The notes: generated by a model from the sequence alone, not told the origin. DNA of 64,000 bases from Clostridium kluyveri (GCF_001902295.1 NZ_CP018335.1:4390354-4454353), one strand, 5' to 3'; numbered from the stretch's first letter, positions 1 to 13,071 are shown. A program made the numbers and translations.

Positions 1-926
1 AAACTATAGATACATCAAACAAGTTGCAATCTTTAGACACTATAGAACATGGCTGTTGGATTAATATTATAGCACCTTCTGATGAAGATTTACTTTTAAT
101 ATCAAAAAAAACTGGTGTTTCACTAGATTTTTTGAGAGCTGCCCTTGATGAAGAAGAAACATCCCGTATAGATACAGAAGATAATAATTTACTTGTAATA
201 GTTGATATTCCTTTTACTGAAATGGAGGTCAATTCTTTAACTTATGACTCCTACCCTCTGGCAATAATTCATACTGAATTTATTTTAATAACTGTTTGTT
301 TAAAAAACAGTAAAATTCTTACAGATTTTATAGCTGGTAAAGTGAAATCATTTTATACCTTTAAACGCTCTAGATTCATATTACAAATACTCTATAGGAT
401 AGCAAGTTATTATCTACTTTATTTAAGACAAATAGATAAAAAAAGTGTGATGATTGAACAGAGACTTCATAAATCTATGAAAAACAAAGAATTTATTCAA
501 CTTTTATCTTTAGAAAAATCCCTAGTTTATTTTTCTACATCTTTAAAGGCAAATGAAATAACCCTAGAAAAAATGTTAAAATTAGAACTTTTACAAAAAT
601 ATCCTGAAGATCAGGATATCTTAGAAGATGTTATTATCGAAAATAAACAGGCTATAGAAATGACCAATATTTATAGCAATATTCTAGCGGGAACTATGGA
701 TGCATTTGCTTCAGTTGTATCTAATAATTTGAATATAGTTATGAAACTTTTAGCATCTGTAACCATAGTTATGTCTATACCAAATATAATATTTGGTTCT
801 TTTGGTATGAATGTATCCGGCATACCTTTTGGAAAACATACAAATGCTTTTTGGATCATATATGGAGTTACAGCTTTAATTTGTGTTATATCCATAATAT
901 TTCTGAAGAAAAAGGATTTATTTTAA
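1..926 (+). CDS. corA: CorA-family divalent metal transporter, 5' end cut by window edge
   Basis: Inner-membrane Mg2+/Co2+ channel-transporter. The frame is open from base 3 with no stop, so the true start lies upstream and the TTG at 24 is not a convincing start. The visible part is about 307 residues, close to the usual 310-320. The N-terminal two thirds are a charged cytoplasmic domain with a long helical stretch. The C-terminus has two membrane segments, and the loop after the first carries the family signature GMN (FGMNVSGIPF) near position 810. It ends in a Lys-rich cytoplasmic tail (KKKDLF). The next gene starts 18 bp downstream, so they are probably cotranscribed. Substrate (Mg versus Co/Ni) cannot be told from sequence. 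Confidence 0.93.
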   Translation, partial: TIDTSNKLQSLDTIEHGCWINIIAPSDEDLLLISKKTGVSLDFLRAALDEEETSRIDTEDNNLLVIVDIPFTEMEVNSLTYDSYPLAIIHTEFILITVCLKNSKILTDFIAGKVKSFYTFKRSRFILQILYRIASYYLLYLRQIDKKSVMIEQRLHKSMKNKEFIQLLSLEKSLVYFSTSLKANEITLEKMLKLELLQKYPEDQDILEDVIIENKQAIEMTNIYSNILAGTMDAFASVVSNNLNIVMKLLASVTIVMSIPNIIFGSFGMNVSGIPFGKHTNAFWIIYGVTALICVISIIFLKKKDLF

Positions 927-944
927 TTTTGGAAGGTGATAGTT

Positions 945-1859
945 TTGTTAGGGAAAAAGCTAAAAAAAGGAGATACTATAGGAATCGTATCTCCTTCAAG
1001 CAGTGAGGAGCCCAAAAAAATAGAAGAAAGCATTAAGTTTTTAGAAAACTTGGGGTTTAACGTTAAAAGTGGAAAACATATTTACGATAGATGGGGCTAT
1101 CTAGCCGGCAAGGACAAAGATAGAGTACAAGATCTTATGGATATGTTCTTAGACAAAAAAGTAGATATAATACTGTGTATAAGAGGTGGATATGGTGCTA
1201 TGAGACTTCTTCCTCTTATAGACTTTGATATTATAGAAAAAAATCCAAAAATATTTGCTGGATTCAGTGATATAACTACTTTACTGAATAACATATATCA
1301 AAGATGTAATTTAATTACCTTTCACTCTCCTATGTGCAATTCTCAATTTGATTCCTCTACATTAAAAAGCTTTTTAGATACACTGATGTTTGGATATAAT
1401 CCTTTTACTATAGAAAATACTGATAATATACCTACAGATTATTTTAATGGTGAATATGTTAAAGGAGAGCTTGTAGGAGGTAATCTGTCTTTAATATGCA
1501 GTACACTTGGCACACCTTATGCCATAAATACCAAAGACAAAATACTATTTATAGAAGAGGTAGAAGAAGAACCTTATAAGATTGATAGAATGCTTACACA
1601 TTTGTCTCTAAGTGGAATTCTTCAACAATGTAGAGGTTTCATTATAGGTCAATTTAAAGACTGTGAATTTTCTAAGTATAAAGAGAGCTTAACTTTATCT
1701 GAAATATTTGAAGATAGAATATTGAGTCTTAGAAAACCAACTTTAACTAATTTTCAATCTGGCCATTCATATCCTAAAATAACTATCCCAATTGGTGCAG
1801 AAGTAGAAATAGATTTGAAAAATGGCAAAATACATTTATCGGAACCCGTGGTAAGATAA
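945..1859 (+). CDS. S66-family LD-carboxypeptidase (MccF/LdcA-like)
   Basis: Serine peptidase of family S66, which trims L,D-bonds of peptidoglycan tetrapeptides or, in MccF members, inactivates peptide-nucleotide antibiotics. About 304 residues, normal length. Seen: GIVSPSS near the N-terminus, RGGYGAMRLL, the nucleophile region AGFSD (Ser about residue 107), a Glu-rich segment (EEVEEEPYKID) and a late His (SGHSYPK), which fits the Ser-Glu-His triad. No signal peptide, so it acts in the cytoplasm (peptidoglycan recycling). Start: a GTG at 936 overlaps the SD GGAAGGTGA (931-939), so the TTG at 945 is preferred. The gene ends directly at a structured repeat (1857-1930). Recycling versus immunity role is open. 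Confidence 0.85.
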   Translation: MLGKKLKKGDTIGIVSPSSSEEPKKIEESIKFLENLGFNVKSGKHIYDRWGYLAGKDKDRVQDLMDMFLDKKVDIILCIRGGYGAMRLLPLIDFDIIEKNPKIFAGFSDITTLLNNIYQRCNLITFHSPMCNSQFDSSTLKSFLDTLMFGYNPFTIENTDNIPTDYFNGEYVKGELVGGNLSLICSTLGTPYAINTKDKILFIEEVEEEPYKIDRMLTHLSLSGILQQCRGFIIGQFKDCEFSKYKESLTLSEIFEDRILSLRKPTLTNFQSGHSYPKITIPIGAEVEIDLKNGKIHLSEPVVR

Positions 1860-1930
1860 AGTAATTTTTAGACTTAAGTAAGGTCTGACATAATAAATGC
1901 TTTCTTCCATCTAAATCTTAAGTAATTGAA
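1857..1930 (+). repeat. 3'-UTR structured repeat, copy 1 (short form)
   Basis: Starts at the stop codon of the LD-carboxypeptidase. It shares the order AAGTNATTTTTAG / CTTAAGT / ATAAATGCTT / ATCTAAA with three other elements in this window (2757, 9766 minus, 28944 minus). ACTTAAG and CTTAAGT can pair into the same basal stem that is AGGTTCAG/CTGAACCT in copy 2. Function unknown. Confidence 0.5.
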
Positions 1931-2021
1931 TATTTTACTACCTTTTATTTTGTATAGAAAAACTATGCAAAGTATGTAATAATTAATTATGAGTTATAAA
2001 TTATATTTAAGGAGAAAATGT

Positions 2022-2765
2022 ATGCAAAATAATGTATTGGCAATTGTTAATAATGTGGAAATAACCGAAAATGATTTCCAAAATATAATAAAGAGATTTC
2101 CTGCAGAAAGGCAGCAATATTTTAATACAGATGAAGGTAAAAAACAGTTATTAGATGAAATTATATCTTTTGAACTTTTTTATAATTATGGTAAGGAAAT
2201 TGAATTAGAAAAAGATAAAGATTATTTAATTAAGTTAGAAATGACTAAAAAGGAATTATTAATTCAAGAGACAATATCTAAAGTTATGGAAAATATTAAA
2301 GTTACTGATAAAGAGGTAGAAGATTATTATACCAATAACAAATCTATGTATAAAAAACCTGAAAATGTCACTGCAAGACATATATTAGTGGATTCTTTTG
2401 AAAAGGCTGCTCAAATATCCAATGAGATAGAAAAAGGTCTGTCTTTTGAGGATGCAGCAAAAAAATACTCCTCATGTCCATCTAAAGCCCAAGGTGGTAA
2501 CTTAGGTAACTTTACTAGGGGACAGATGGTACCTGAATTTGAAACAGCAGCTTTCCAATTGGAAATAGATACATTAAGCAAACCTGTAAAAACTCAATTC
2601 GGATATCACCTTATAAAAGTAGAGAAAAAAGAAAAAGATTCTATAAAAGGTTTCGACGAAGTAAAAAATGCTATAAAAAATGGGCTATTACAAGAAAAAA
2701 GAACTCTTGAATATTCAAAATGCATTAATAACTTAAAAGATAAATACCCAATTCAAATCAAGTGA
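2022..2765 (+). CDS. PpiC-type (parvulin) peptidyl-prolyl isomerase, cytoplasmic
   Basis: Peptidyl-prolyl cis/trans isomerase with a SurA-like N-terminal region (residues 1-100) and a rotamase/parvulin domain (about 110-205). Family motifs seen: ARHILVDS, FEDAAKKYSSCPS, GGNLGNFTRGQMVPEFE and TQFGYHLIKV. 247 residues. Unlike PrsA relatives it has no signal peptide or lipobox, so a cytoplasmic foldase is inferred. The ATG at 1989 is rejected because the ATG at 2022 has an AAGGAG SD (2009-2014) seven bases away. The last codons and stop lie inside the start of repeat copy 2, so the gene's 3' end and the repeat overlap. Confidence 0.88.
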   Translation: MQNNVLAIVNNVEITENDFQNIIKRFPAERQQYFNTDEGKKQLLDEIISFELFYNYGKEIELEKDKDYLIKLEMTKKELLIQETISKVMENIKVTDKEVEDYYTNNKSMYKKPENVTARHILVDSFEKAAQISNEIEKGLSFEDAAKKYSSCPSKAQGGNLGNFTRGQMVPEFETAAFQLEIDTLSKPVKTQFGYHLIKVEKKEKDSIKGFDEVKNAIKNGLLQEKRTLEYSKCINNLKDKYPIQIK

Positions 2766-2960
2766 TTCAGAGGTTCAGGTGGAGCTTGCTATAAATAAAT
2801 GCTTATCTTCATCTGAACCTTATTAACAGTATTCTTAGTGTCTTTAGTACTTAGAATACATATTCTTTAGGAAAAGAACTTATCCAAGTGCCTAGCAGTT
2901 CTTATCCACTTTGAATAAGTTGGGGATATCGGCTAATTATAGCGTTTGGATAAAATAATA
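2757..2960 (+). repeat. 3'-UTR structured repeat / candidate ncRNA, copy 2 (long form)
   Basis: About 200 bp starting in the last codons of ppiC. It matches the reverse strand of 28736-28944 along its whole length. Possible helices: AGGTTCAG/CTGAACCT; GTATTCTTAGT with ACTTAGAATAC around a TCTTTAG loop; TTCTTT/AAAGAA; and TTATCC pairing with GGATAA near the 3' end. One G-U pair here (GTG/TAC) is G-C (GTG/CAC) in copy 3, which favours a conserved RNA fold. There is no open reading frame in it. It could also be a non-autonomous mobile element. Confidence 0.6.
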
Positions 2961-2985
2961 TTTAATATAAATTAGGGGTGATTTT

Positions 2986-3711
2986 ATGAGTTACGAAAAG
3001 TTAAAATCAGTTGTAGACTCAAGTGAAAATATTGTATTTTTAGGAGGTGCTGGAGTTTCTACTGAATCAAATATACCTGATTTTAGATCTGAAGCAGGTA
3101 TATATAAGACTAAAAATAATTTTTCATATCCTCCCGAAATAATGCTAAGTCATACATTTTTCATGTCTCATACTGAAGACTTCTTTGACTTCTACAGAAA
3201 AAAAATGATATATAAAGATGCAAAACCCAATGATACGCATTATGCTTTAGCAGAATTAGAAAAAATGGGAAAGCTAAAGGCCATAATAACCCAAAATATC
3301 GATGGACTTCATCAAATGGCAGGATCACATAATGTGTTAGAATTACACGGTTCAATTCACAGAAACTACTGTACTAGATGTAATAAATTCTTTGATTTAG
3401 ATTATGTAATAAAAAGTACTAATCTTATTCCGAAATGTGATAAGTGTAATGGATTAGTTAAACCAGATGTAGTTTTATATGAAGAGAGCTTGGATATGGA
3501 TGTATTAAATAACTCTGTGGAGTATATACGTAAAGCAGATATTTTAATTGTAGGAGGTACATCTCTAGTAGTATATCCTGCAGCAGGACTGGTTGATTAT
3601 TTTAATGGCAGTAATTTAGTTCTTATAAATAAATCTACTACTCCTTATGATAATAAAGCTAATATAGTTATACATGACAGCATAGGAAAAGTTTTAAAAA
3701 GTATACTTTAA
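2986..3711 (+). CDS. cobB: NAD-dependent protein deacetylase, Sir2 family
   Basis: Sirtuin that removes acyl groups from protein lysines using NAD+, giving O-acetyl-ADP-ribose and nicotinamide; cytoplasmic. 241 residues, typical of bacterial class U/M sirtuins. Seen: GAGVSTESNIPDFRS (NAD-binding), TQNIDGLHQMAG, catalytic His in ELHGS, a zinc module with CTRC and CDKC pairs, then VKPDVVLYEE and VGGTSLVVYPA. ATG at 2986 follows a GGGGTGA SD. Monocistronic: it sits between repeat copy 2 and a hairpin overlapping its stop. Targets (for example acetyl-CoA synthetase) are not inferable here. Confidence 0.95.
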   Translation: MSYEKLKSVVDSSENIVFLGGAGVSTESNIPDFRSEAGIYKTKNNFSYPPEIMLSHTFFMSHTEDFFDFYRKKMIYKDAKPNDTHYALAELEKMGKLKAIITQNIDGLHQMAGSHNVLELHGSIHRNYCTRCNKFFDLDYVIKSTNLIPKCDKCNGLVKPDVVLYEESLDMDVLNNSVEYIRKADILIVGGTSLVVYPAAGLVDYFNGSNLVLINKSTTPYDNKANIVIHDSIGKVLKSIL

Positions 3712-3727
3712 AGTATACTTTTTAAAA
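3692..3727 (+). terminator. Terminator-like palindrome after cobB
   Basis: A perfect 36-bp palindrome with TTTTAAAAAGTATACTTT as its left arm, overlapping the cobB stop codon. The A/T flanks make it usable in both directions. It lies just before the terminator of the convergent rRNA operon. Confidence 0.65.
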
Positions 3728-3745
3728 TGCTTGTTTCAGTGATAA

Positions 3746-3774
3746 AAATAGAATGTCAATAAGACATTCTATTT
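3746..3774 (-). terminator. Terminator of rRNA operon 1
   Basis: 12-bp stem AAATAGAATGTC/GACATTCTATTT with a 5-nt loop, followed on the minus strand by a T-rich run. It lies 9 bases downstream of the 5S gene. Confidence 0.8.
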
Positions 3775-3782
3775 AAAACATA

Positions 3783-3898
3783 TCCGGCAGCGACCTGCTC
3801 TCCCACAGGGCCTCCCCTGCAGTACCATGGGCACTGTGGAACTTAACCTTCCTGTTCGAAATGGTAAGGGGTGTTGCCTCCACGTTATTGCCACCAGA
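3783..3898 (-). rRNA. rrf: 5S ribosomal RNA, operon 1
   Basis: On the minus strand it begins TCTGGTGGC and ends GCTGCCGGATA, with the conserved loop sequence CCGAACAGG-like around CGAACAGGAAGG. About 116 nt. No difference is visible from the second copy at 15389-15504. Ends are estimated to within a few bases. Confidence 0.93.
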
Positions 3899-3955
3899 TT
3901 TGTATTCTCTTGTTCAGAAGACTTTATCCCCTGAAAATTGCACAGTAAATATTAT

Positions 3956-6852
<2,897 letters not shown>

Positions 6853-6860
6853 TTGTTACC

Positions 6861-7106
6861 GAAAATTACTGCTAACTTCGCACAGCTTCGTCAAGCCTTT
6901 CCCTGCGGTGCTCATTTACACAAGTAAACTCTGCTCCTCACTCAAGTCTTTCCTCGCTCTGCTCGTTATCACTAATTTTCTTTTAAAAATTGCTACTAAC
7001 TTCGTACAACTGCGTCAAATGCCTCACTGTGGTGCTCATTTACATAAGTAAATTCTGCTCCTCCTTCGGCCTTTTCCTTGCTGTACTCGTTATTATCAAT
7101 TTTTAT
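6861..7106 (-). repeat. Two tandem long inverted-repeat units in the 16S-23S spacer of operon 1
   Basis: Two units of about 120 bp (6861-6980 and 6985-7106). Each opens with AAAATT..CTACTAAC and closes with GTTATTATCAATTTT, so the ends are complementary. The centre GCTCATTTACA-AAGTAAA also folds. Each unit can therefore make one long imperfect hairpin in the pre-rRNA. No tRNA lies in this spacer. Confidence 0.7.
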
Positions 7107-7418
7107 CCTTAGTTATTTATTATAACTGTTTGTTATAACCTATCTATAAGCATAACTTTAATTATACTTAATACTACAAAGGTTATTTCTAACCTTAGCT
7201 TTACTTCTTTTATTTACTGTGCAATTTTCAAAGGACAATTTCTTTCAACCTACAGTGCTTATCTAAAACTTACACCCTAAAATGAAAGCGGAATCTAGCT
7301 TTTAGTTGTCAACTTTCATTGCCAACTGACTATGATCCCTCAAAATTAAACAGAATAAAGGGTAACTTATTTATCTCAAATTCCAGCTTTTAAGGCAGGT
7401 TATTTTCCAGCCTTTCGA

Positions 7419-8937
<1,519 letters not shown>

Positions 8938-8959
8938 TAAAAGTTTCATTGACTCTGTT

Positions 8960-9202
8960 AAAAAATTAATACTAACTTCATATTTCTGCGTCAAGCCTTT
9001 CGCTGCGGTACTCATTTACCCAAAGTAAACTCTGTTCCTCACTCAAGTCTTTCCTTGAACTATTCGTTATTATTAATTTTTTGAAAATCACTATTAGCTT
9101 CGCCCAGCGACCTCATATGCCTCATTCCGGTGCTCAATTACATAAGTAAGTTCCGCTCCTCATTCAGCCTTTTCCTCGCTGTACTTGCTACTAGCAATTT
9201 TA
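8960..9202 (-). repeat. Two tandem long inverted-repeat units in the rRNA leader, operon 1
   Basis: Units at 8960-9082 and 9083-9202, between promoter and 16S gene. They share the internal core GCGGTACTCATTTAC / CAAGTAA and complementary ends with the spacer units. An equivalent pair occurs at 20670-20912. Confidence 0.7.
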
Positions 9203-9393
9203 GTATATCTCTTCCAGTAAAGTACCGGATAAACATACTTTATTACGAAATTACTCTCTCTACTGCTCTCGCAGCTCAAAAGAATTGCTGGTTTATTCTT
9301 AATAAATAAGTTTACCTATCTTCTTCATTCTGTTTAATTTTCAAGGATCATATCTAACCTTTACTGCCGCCTGTTTTCCCAGACAGCTTTTAT

Positions 9394-9422
9394 AGTATAT
9401 CATCTCATTTTCCCTTTGTCAA
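9394..9422 (-). promoter_or_regulatory. rRNA operon 1 sigma-A promoter
   Basis: Minus strand: -35 TTGACA (9422-9417), 17-bp spacer, -10 TATACT (9399-9394), about 460 bp before the 16S gene. The rest of 9203-9660 holds the leader and AT-rich DNA without a gene. The same promoter stands before operon 2. Confidence 0.85.
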
Positions 9423-9660
9423 CACTTTTTTTAGCATTTCAAAGATTAAAATTTTGAAGGTACACATGCTGCTAAAATTACTATTCTATATTTCGCAGCA
9501 ACATGTGATATTCTATCATAATTTATTTTAATGTCTCTGTGAGATATATCCATTATATAAAAATAACTTTTATATACACCATATAATTCTTATTTTCTAT
9601 AATATACTTATATTGATACGCTAGGTTATGTTTATTTATCTGAAGTCCACTATATTTTAA

Positions 9661-9766
9661 AACTTTATCCTGAAACTACCATTACTGGTACTCCAACTTT
9701 CTTCAAAGTGGGAAATAAGCATTACCCTATAGCAAGCTCCACCTAAGCCTAAAAATAACTTGCTCC
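9661..9766 (-). repeat. 3'-UTR structured repeat, copy 4 (intermediate form)
   Basis: Read on the minus strand it starts in the last codons of the aminotransferase gene (CAAGTTATTTTTAG) and continues CTTAGGTGGAGCTTGCTAT. It then jumps to the 3' module CACTTTGAAGAAAGTTGG ... GGATAAAG seen in copies 2 and 3. The middle hairpin of the long form is missing. Confidence 0.5.
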
Positions 9767-10897
9767 GAACTGTCTTAGAAAAAATTGAGGCATATCACAT
9801 TTACATTGAAATCCCATATGCTTTAAAGCTTCCTGAAGAGCATAAAGACTATAACTTATTAAGTCTTTTTTGGCATTTTCTCCCATATGACCTATTCTTA
9901 TAACCTTATTTTTCAAATATCCAAAAGAACCTGCTATCATAATATTAAAATTAATTAACATGAATTCTCTGAGCTGCTTTTCTTCTATACCTTTTGGAAC
10001 CTCAATAACGGTAACTGTATTAGAATAACCTTTTTCCACATATAGATTAAGGCCTGCTTCTATAATAGTCTTTCTTAAACTTTCAGCAATTATTCTATGT
10101 CTTTCCAAAATATTTTTATCTTCTAGAATATTATCTAAAGCTACTTTAAGTCCAATTATATTACTTATTGGAGGGGTATATGGAAACCATTTATTTTCAT
10201 AGTATTTTTCCCAAATTAGTAAATTACAATAAAAAGACCTTATGGGCTCTTTTCTACTTTTCATAGCTAACAAGGCTTCTTCACCCATACTAATCAGAGT
10301 AAGCCCCGGAGGAGCTGAAATACATTTTTGCGAACCACCTATAACTATATCTATATCCCAATTATCAACTTCTAATTTTTCTCCTCCCATTGCAGAAACA
10401 CTATCTACTAAAGTCAATATACCTCTTTTTTTAAGCAAAGGACATATTTTTGACACATCATTCAATACTCCTGAAGGAGTATCACAATGTACAATAGTTG
10501 CATATTTGAAATTACTATCTTTATCTAAAAATTTTGCCAATTCTATTACATCTATTTCTCTCCTCCTATTTCCTTTAAAAAATTCCACCTTCCCACCATA
10601 TAATTTTACTAAATCAGCAAATCCTTCTCCAAATATGCCATTATCAATCACAAGAACCCTATCTCCTTCTTCTGTAAGAGAAGCACAGGCTGCTTCTAAT
10701 CCTAACATGCCCTCTCCACCTAATATTATAGTCTGATTTTTAGTTTTTAATAATCGGCCTATTTCTTTACAGGCATCTCTATAAAAATCATAAAATTTTA
10801 CATCCAGATCTGGATTAGTAGTCCTCATACTCATTGCAAGCCTAACATTTTCTCTAATTTCTGTAGGCCCTGGAGTCAGTACATATGGAATGTTCAA
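9749..10897 (-). CDS. Class V PLP aminotransferase (alanine/serine-glyoxylate type)
   Basis: Fold-type I PLP enzyme of the alanine-glyoxylate / serine-pyruvate aminotransferase group, about 382 residues. Seen: LTPGPTEI at the N-terminus, HCDTPSGVLN, DSVSAMGGEKLEVD (PLP-binding Asp) and the Schiff-base lysine in GGSQKCISAPPG. Late motif RIGHMG is typical. It is a paralog of the serine-operon enzyme at 23721-24791 but stands alone and has no T-box. Start: a GTG at 10906 lies within the SD AGAGGTGA, so the TTG at 10897 is chosen. The 3' end runs into repeat copy 4. Substrate is not fixed by sequence. Confidence 0.85.
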   Translation of the reverse strand: MNIPYVLTPGPTEIRENVRLAMSMRTTNPDLDVKFYDFYRDACKEIGRLLKTKNQTIILGGEGMLGLEAACASLTEEGDRVLVIDNGIFGEGFADLVKLYGGKVEFFKGNRRREIDVIELAKFLDKDSNFKYATIVHCDTPSGVLNDVSKICPLLKKRGILTLVDSVSAMGGEKLEVDNWDIDIVIGGSQKCISAPPGLTLISMGEEALLAMKSRKEPIRSFYCNLLIWEKYYENKWFPYTPPISNIIGLKVALDNILEDKNILERHRIIAESLRKTIIEAGLNLYVEKGYSNTVTVIEVPKGIEEKQLREFMLINFNIMIAGSFGYLKNKVIRIGHMGENAKKDLISYSLYALQEALKHMGFQCKCDMPQFFLRQFGASYF

Positions 10898-11054
10898 GAA
10901 AATCACCTCTTTAAATAATTTTAGTAGTATTATAATACTATTGTTTTTTTTAATGAAATGTATGGATACAATTTATTAAAAGTCAATTATATATTTGACA
11001 CTTATGTTAAAATATAAAAAAGATTATTTAATTATTGAAGAAAGGAATTCTTTT

Positions 11055-11651
11055 ATGAAAGCTGAAGAAAAAATTAGAGAAAAAATTAGAGAGATATGTG
11101 AGAGTTATAAGGATACACCTACAGAAGGATACATTTCTGGCAGTGGACCTATTCCTTGTCCTATACTATTTATTGGAGAAGCTCCAGGAAAAACAGAAAT
11201 AATACAAGGAAAACCTTTTGTTGGTATGGCAGGAAAAACTTTTGAGAATTATTTAACTTCTATAGGGTTAAGAAGAGAAGAAGTAAGAATCACAAATACT
11301 TGTTTTTTTAGACCAATTAAGATTAAAATATCAAAAGATGGTAAAGAAACTATAAGCAACAGAACTCCTAAAATATCAGAAATTAAATTATTCAAAGAAA
11401 TATTAAATGAAGAAATTAATCTTGTAAATCCTAAAATAATTATTACATTAGGGAATATACCTTTAAAAAGTTTTACTGAATTTGACTCCATAGGAAAATG
11501 TCATGGTACTATCTATTTTAATGAGAATCTAAAGAAACCCGTATTTCCTATGTACCATCCTTCTGCTTTGACTTACAATAGAAATAAAAATTTTCAATCT
11601 ATATATGAGGAGGACTGGGAAAAATTAAAAGGAGCTCTAAATACCCTTTAG
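11055..11651 (+). CDS. Uracil-DNA glycosylase family 4-like protein
   Basis: Base-excision DNA repair enzyme of the UDG superfamily, about 198 residues. Motifs seen: GEAPGKTE (motif 1, GEAPG), KPFVGMAGK, NTCFFRP and the catalytic-loop His in MYHPSAL. Classical family 4 enzymes carry four Cys for a 4Fe-4S cluster. Here the N-terminal CxxC pair is not evident (only Cys in ICESYKD and PIPCPIL), so cluster binding is doubtful. An upstream ATG at about 10995 lacks a good SD, whereas the ATG at 11055 has GAAAGGA nine bases before it. It converges with vanZ and their stops overlap by 4 bases. Confidence 0.8.
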   Translation: MKAEEKIREKIREICESYKDTPTEGYISGSGPIPCPILFIGEAPGKTEIIQGKPFVGMAGKTFENYLTSIGLRREEVRITNTCFFRPIKIKISKDGKETISNRTPKISEIKLFKEILNEEINLVNPKIIITLGNIPLKSFTEFDSIGKCHGTIYFNENLKKPVFPMYHPSALTYNRNKNFQSIYEEDWEKLKGALNTL

Positions 11652-12085
11652 TTCTCCTTTTCACAAAAAATTTTTTTATGAATAAAATAACCTACTAATA
11701 GTCCCATACTACCTCCTATTATGTCTATAAATATATCTTTTATTCTGGCTGTTCTTCCAGGTATAAATATTTGATGAATTTCATCCGTACATGCATATAG
11801 AACTACTATAACAATGGAAATTATAAATACTTTTTTTATTTCAAACTTACCTTTTATAATATTAAACAATAGTATAGCTAGTATAAAATACTCAAGAAAA
11901 TGGGAGGCCTTTCTAACCATAAAATTAGATAAATTTCCAAAGAAAGCATTTAAGTCCAAACCTAAAGTTTGAATTAGATATATAAAAAATCTACTTTTTT
12001 CATTTGACATGGTAGATGTTTCATTCGAAAAAATAAATATTACTACCATCCATAGTATAACTAAAATCCATTTAATTTTCTTCAT
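11648..12085 (-). CDS. VanZ-family membrane protein
   Basis: 145-residue integral membrane protein with about four hydrophobic segments. It shows the VanZ signature: SNETS after the first segment, RKASHFLEYF in the middle and DEIHQIFIPGRTARIKDIFID before the last segment. VanZ relatives modulate teicoplanin or other glycopeptide sensitivity and other envelope traits, but most chromosomal copies are uncharacterised. It is last in the minus-strand run after three M42 genes (10-bp gap to the third), so it may belong to that transcript. Confidence 0.85.
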   Translation of the reverse strand: MKKIKWILVILWMVVIFIFSNETSTMSNEKSRFFIYLIQTLGLDLNAFFGNLSNFMVRKASHFLEYFILAILLFNIIKGKFEIKKVFIISIVIVVLYACTDEIHQIFIPGRTARIKDIFIDIIGGSMGLLVGYFIHKKIFCEKEN

Positions 12086-12095
12086 ATAACTTTTC

Positions 12096-13049
12096 TTATA
12101 TTAGCTCCTTAAAATTTTCTAATTCATTTAATACCTTTATAGTATTTTCTATATCATAAATAGATATCATCTCTGAAGTAGAATATTTATATCTACATGG
12201 TACTGCAATCTCGCCAGTTCTTATGCCTATCCGCTCTTTATGTACAAGTCCTCCTTGGGATTTACTTGTGCTTATACTGTATTGAAATTTTACATCCGCT
12301 CTTTCAGCAGCATTTTCTAATATATCTTTTATATCTTTATGCATTATCAAAGAACTATCCATAATCTTTAATACGGGACCATCACCTATATCTATTTTTG
12401 TTTCCTCTTTATTTTTTGTGTTTTCAACGCCTACTATTATACAATAGTCAGGATTTATAGTATTTGCAGCTATTCTTGCACCTATTCCTCCAATTTCTCC
12501 TTGAGAAGCAAATACAAAGTTAAATTCGATATCATTTATTTCAATACTTTCTAAAAGCTTCAAAAGTATATAACATCCTACCTTATTATGAAGTAGAGGA
12601 CTTATTATATTATTATTTCCCACTTTTAAATAAGGTCCCACAAGTGATGCCATGTCTCCTTCTTTTATCTTTTTTAATGTATCTTCCCTGTTACTTGTGC
12701 CTATATCCACAAAAACACCTTTTGAAGATGTACACACTTTACCCAGTGTACCATTATGAAATCTTATAAAGCTATGTGATATATCCTGAGTATTAAACTC
12801 TCCTATACTATTTACTTTTATCATTCCATCTTCTTCTATATCATTAACTATAAATCCCACTGAATCCATATTGGAACATATCATAACTTTATTTTTACCA
12901 GTTCCCACTTTCACTAATATATTACCTATATTATCTTCATGTATATCATGATCAGATTCCTTTAAACTCTCTTTTATCACTTGTCTAATTTCATCTTCTT
13001 TTCCACTAATCCCAAAAGAATTAATTAATTTTAACAAAAGCTTATCCAT
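12096..13049 (-). CDS. M42-fold protein, probably catalytically inactive (paralog C)
   Basis: 317-residue member of the M42 aminopeptidase/endoglucanase family by overall layout (INSFGISGKEDE start, VGTGKNKVMICSN, PDYCIIVGVE, AVPCRYKYSTSEM). The metal ligands of active members are missing. HxD is changed (SNMDSVG instead of SHMDEVG), DNR is HNK, QEEVG is QGEIG, the following Asp is lost, and the final MHTS His is replaced (YKYSTS). Peptidase activity is therefore unlikely. Third of three tandem M42 genes, 22 bp after the second. Start ATG 13049 is chosen because the upstream GTG overlaps the SD AAGGGGTG. A structural or regulatory subunit role is inference. Confidence 0.75.
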   Translation of the reverse strand: MDKLLLKLINSFGISGKEDEIRQVIKESLKESDHDIHEDNIGNILVKVGTGKNKVMICSNMDSVGFIVNDIEEDGMIKVNSIGEFNTQDISHSFIRFHNGTLGKVCTSSKGVFVDIGTSNREDTLKKIKEGDMASLVGPYLKVGNNNIISPLLHNKVGCYILLKLLESIEINDIEFNFVFASQGEIGGIGARIAANTINPDYCIIVGVENTKNKEETKIDIGDGPVLKIMDSSLIMHKDIKDILENAAERADVKFQYSISTSKSQGGLVHKERIGIRTGEIAVPCRYKYSTSEMISIYDIENTIKVLNELENFKELI

Positions 13050-13071
13050 AATTTTCACCCCTTATACCATT

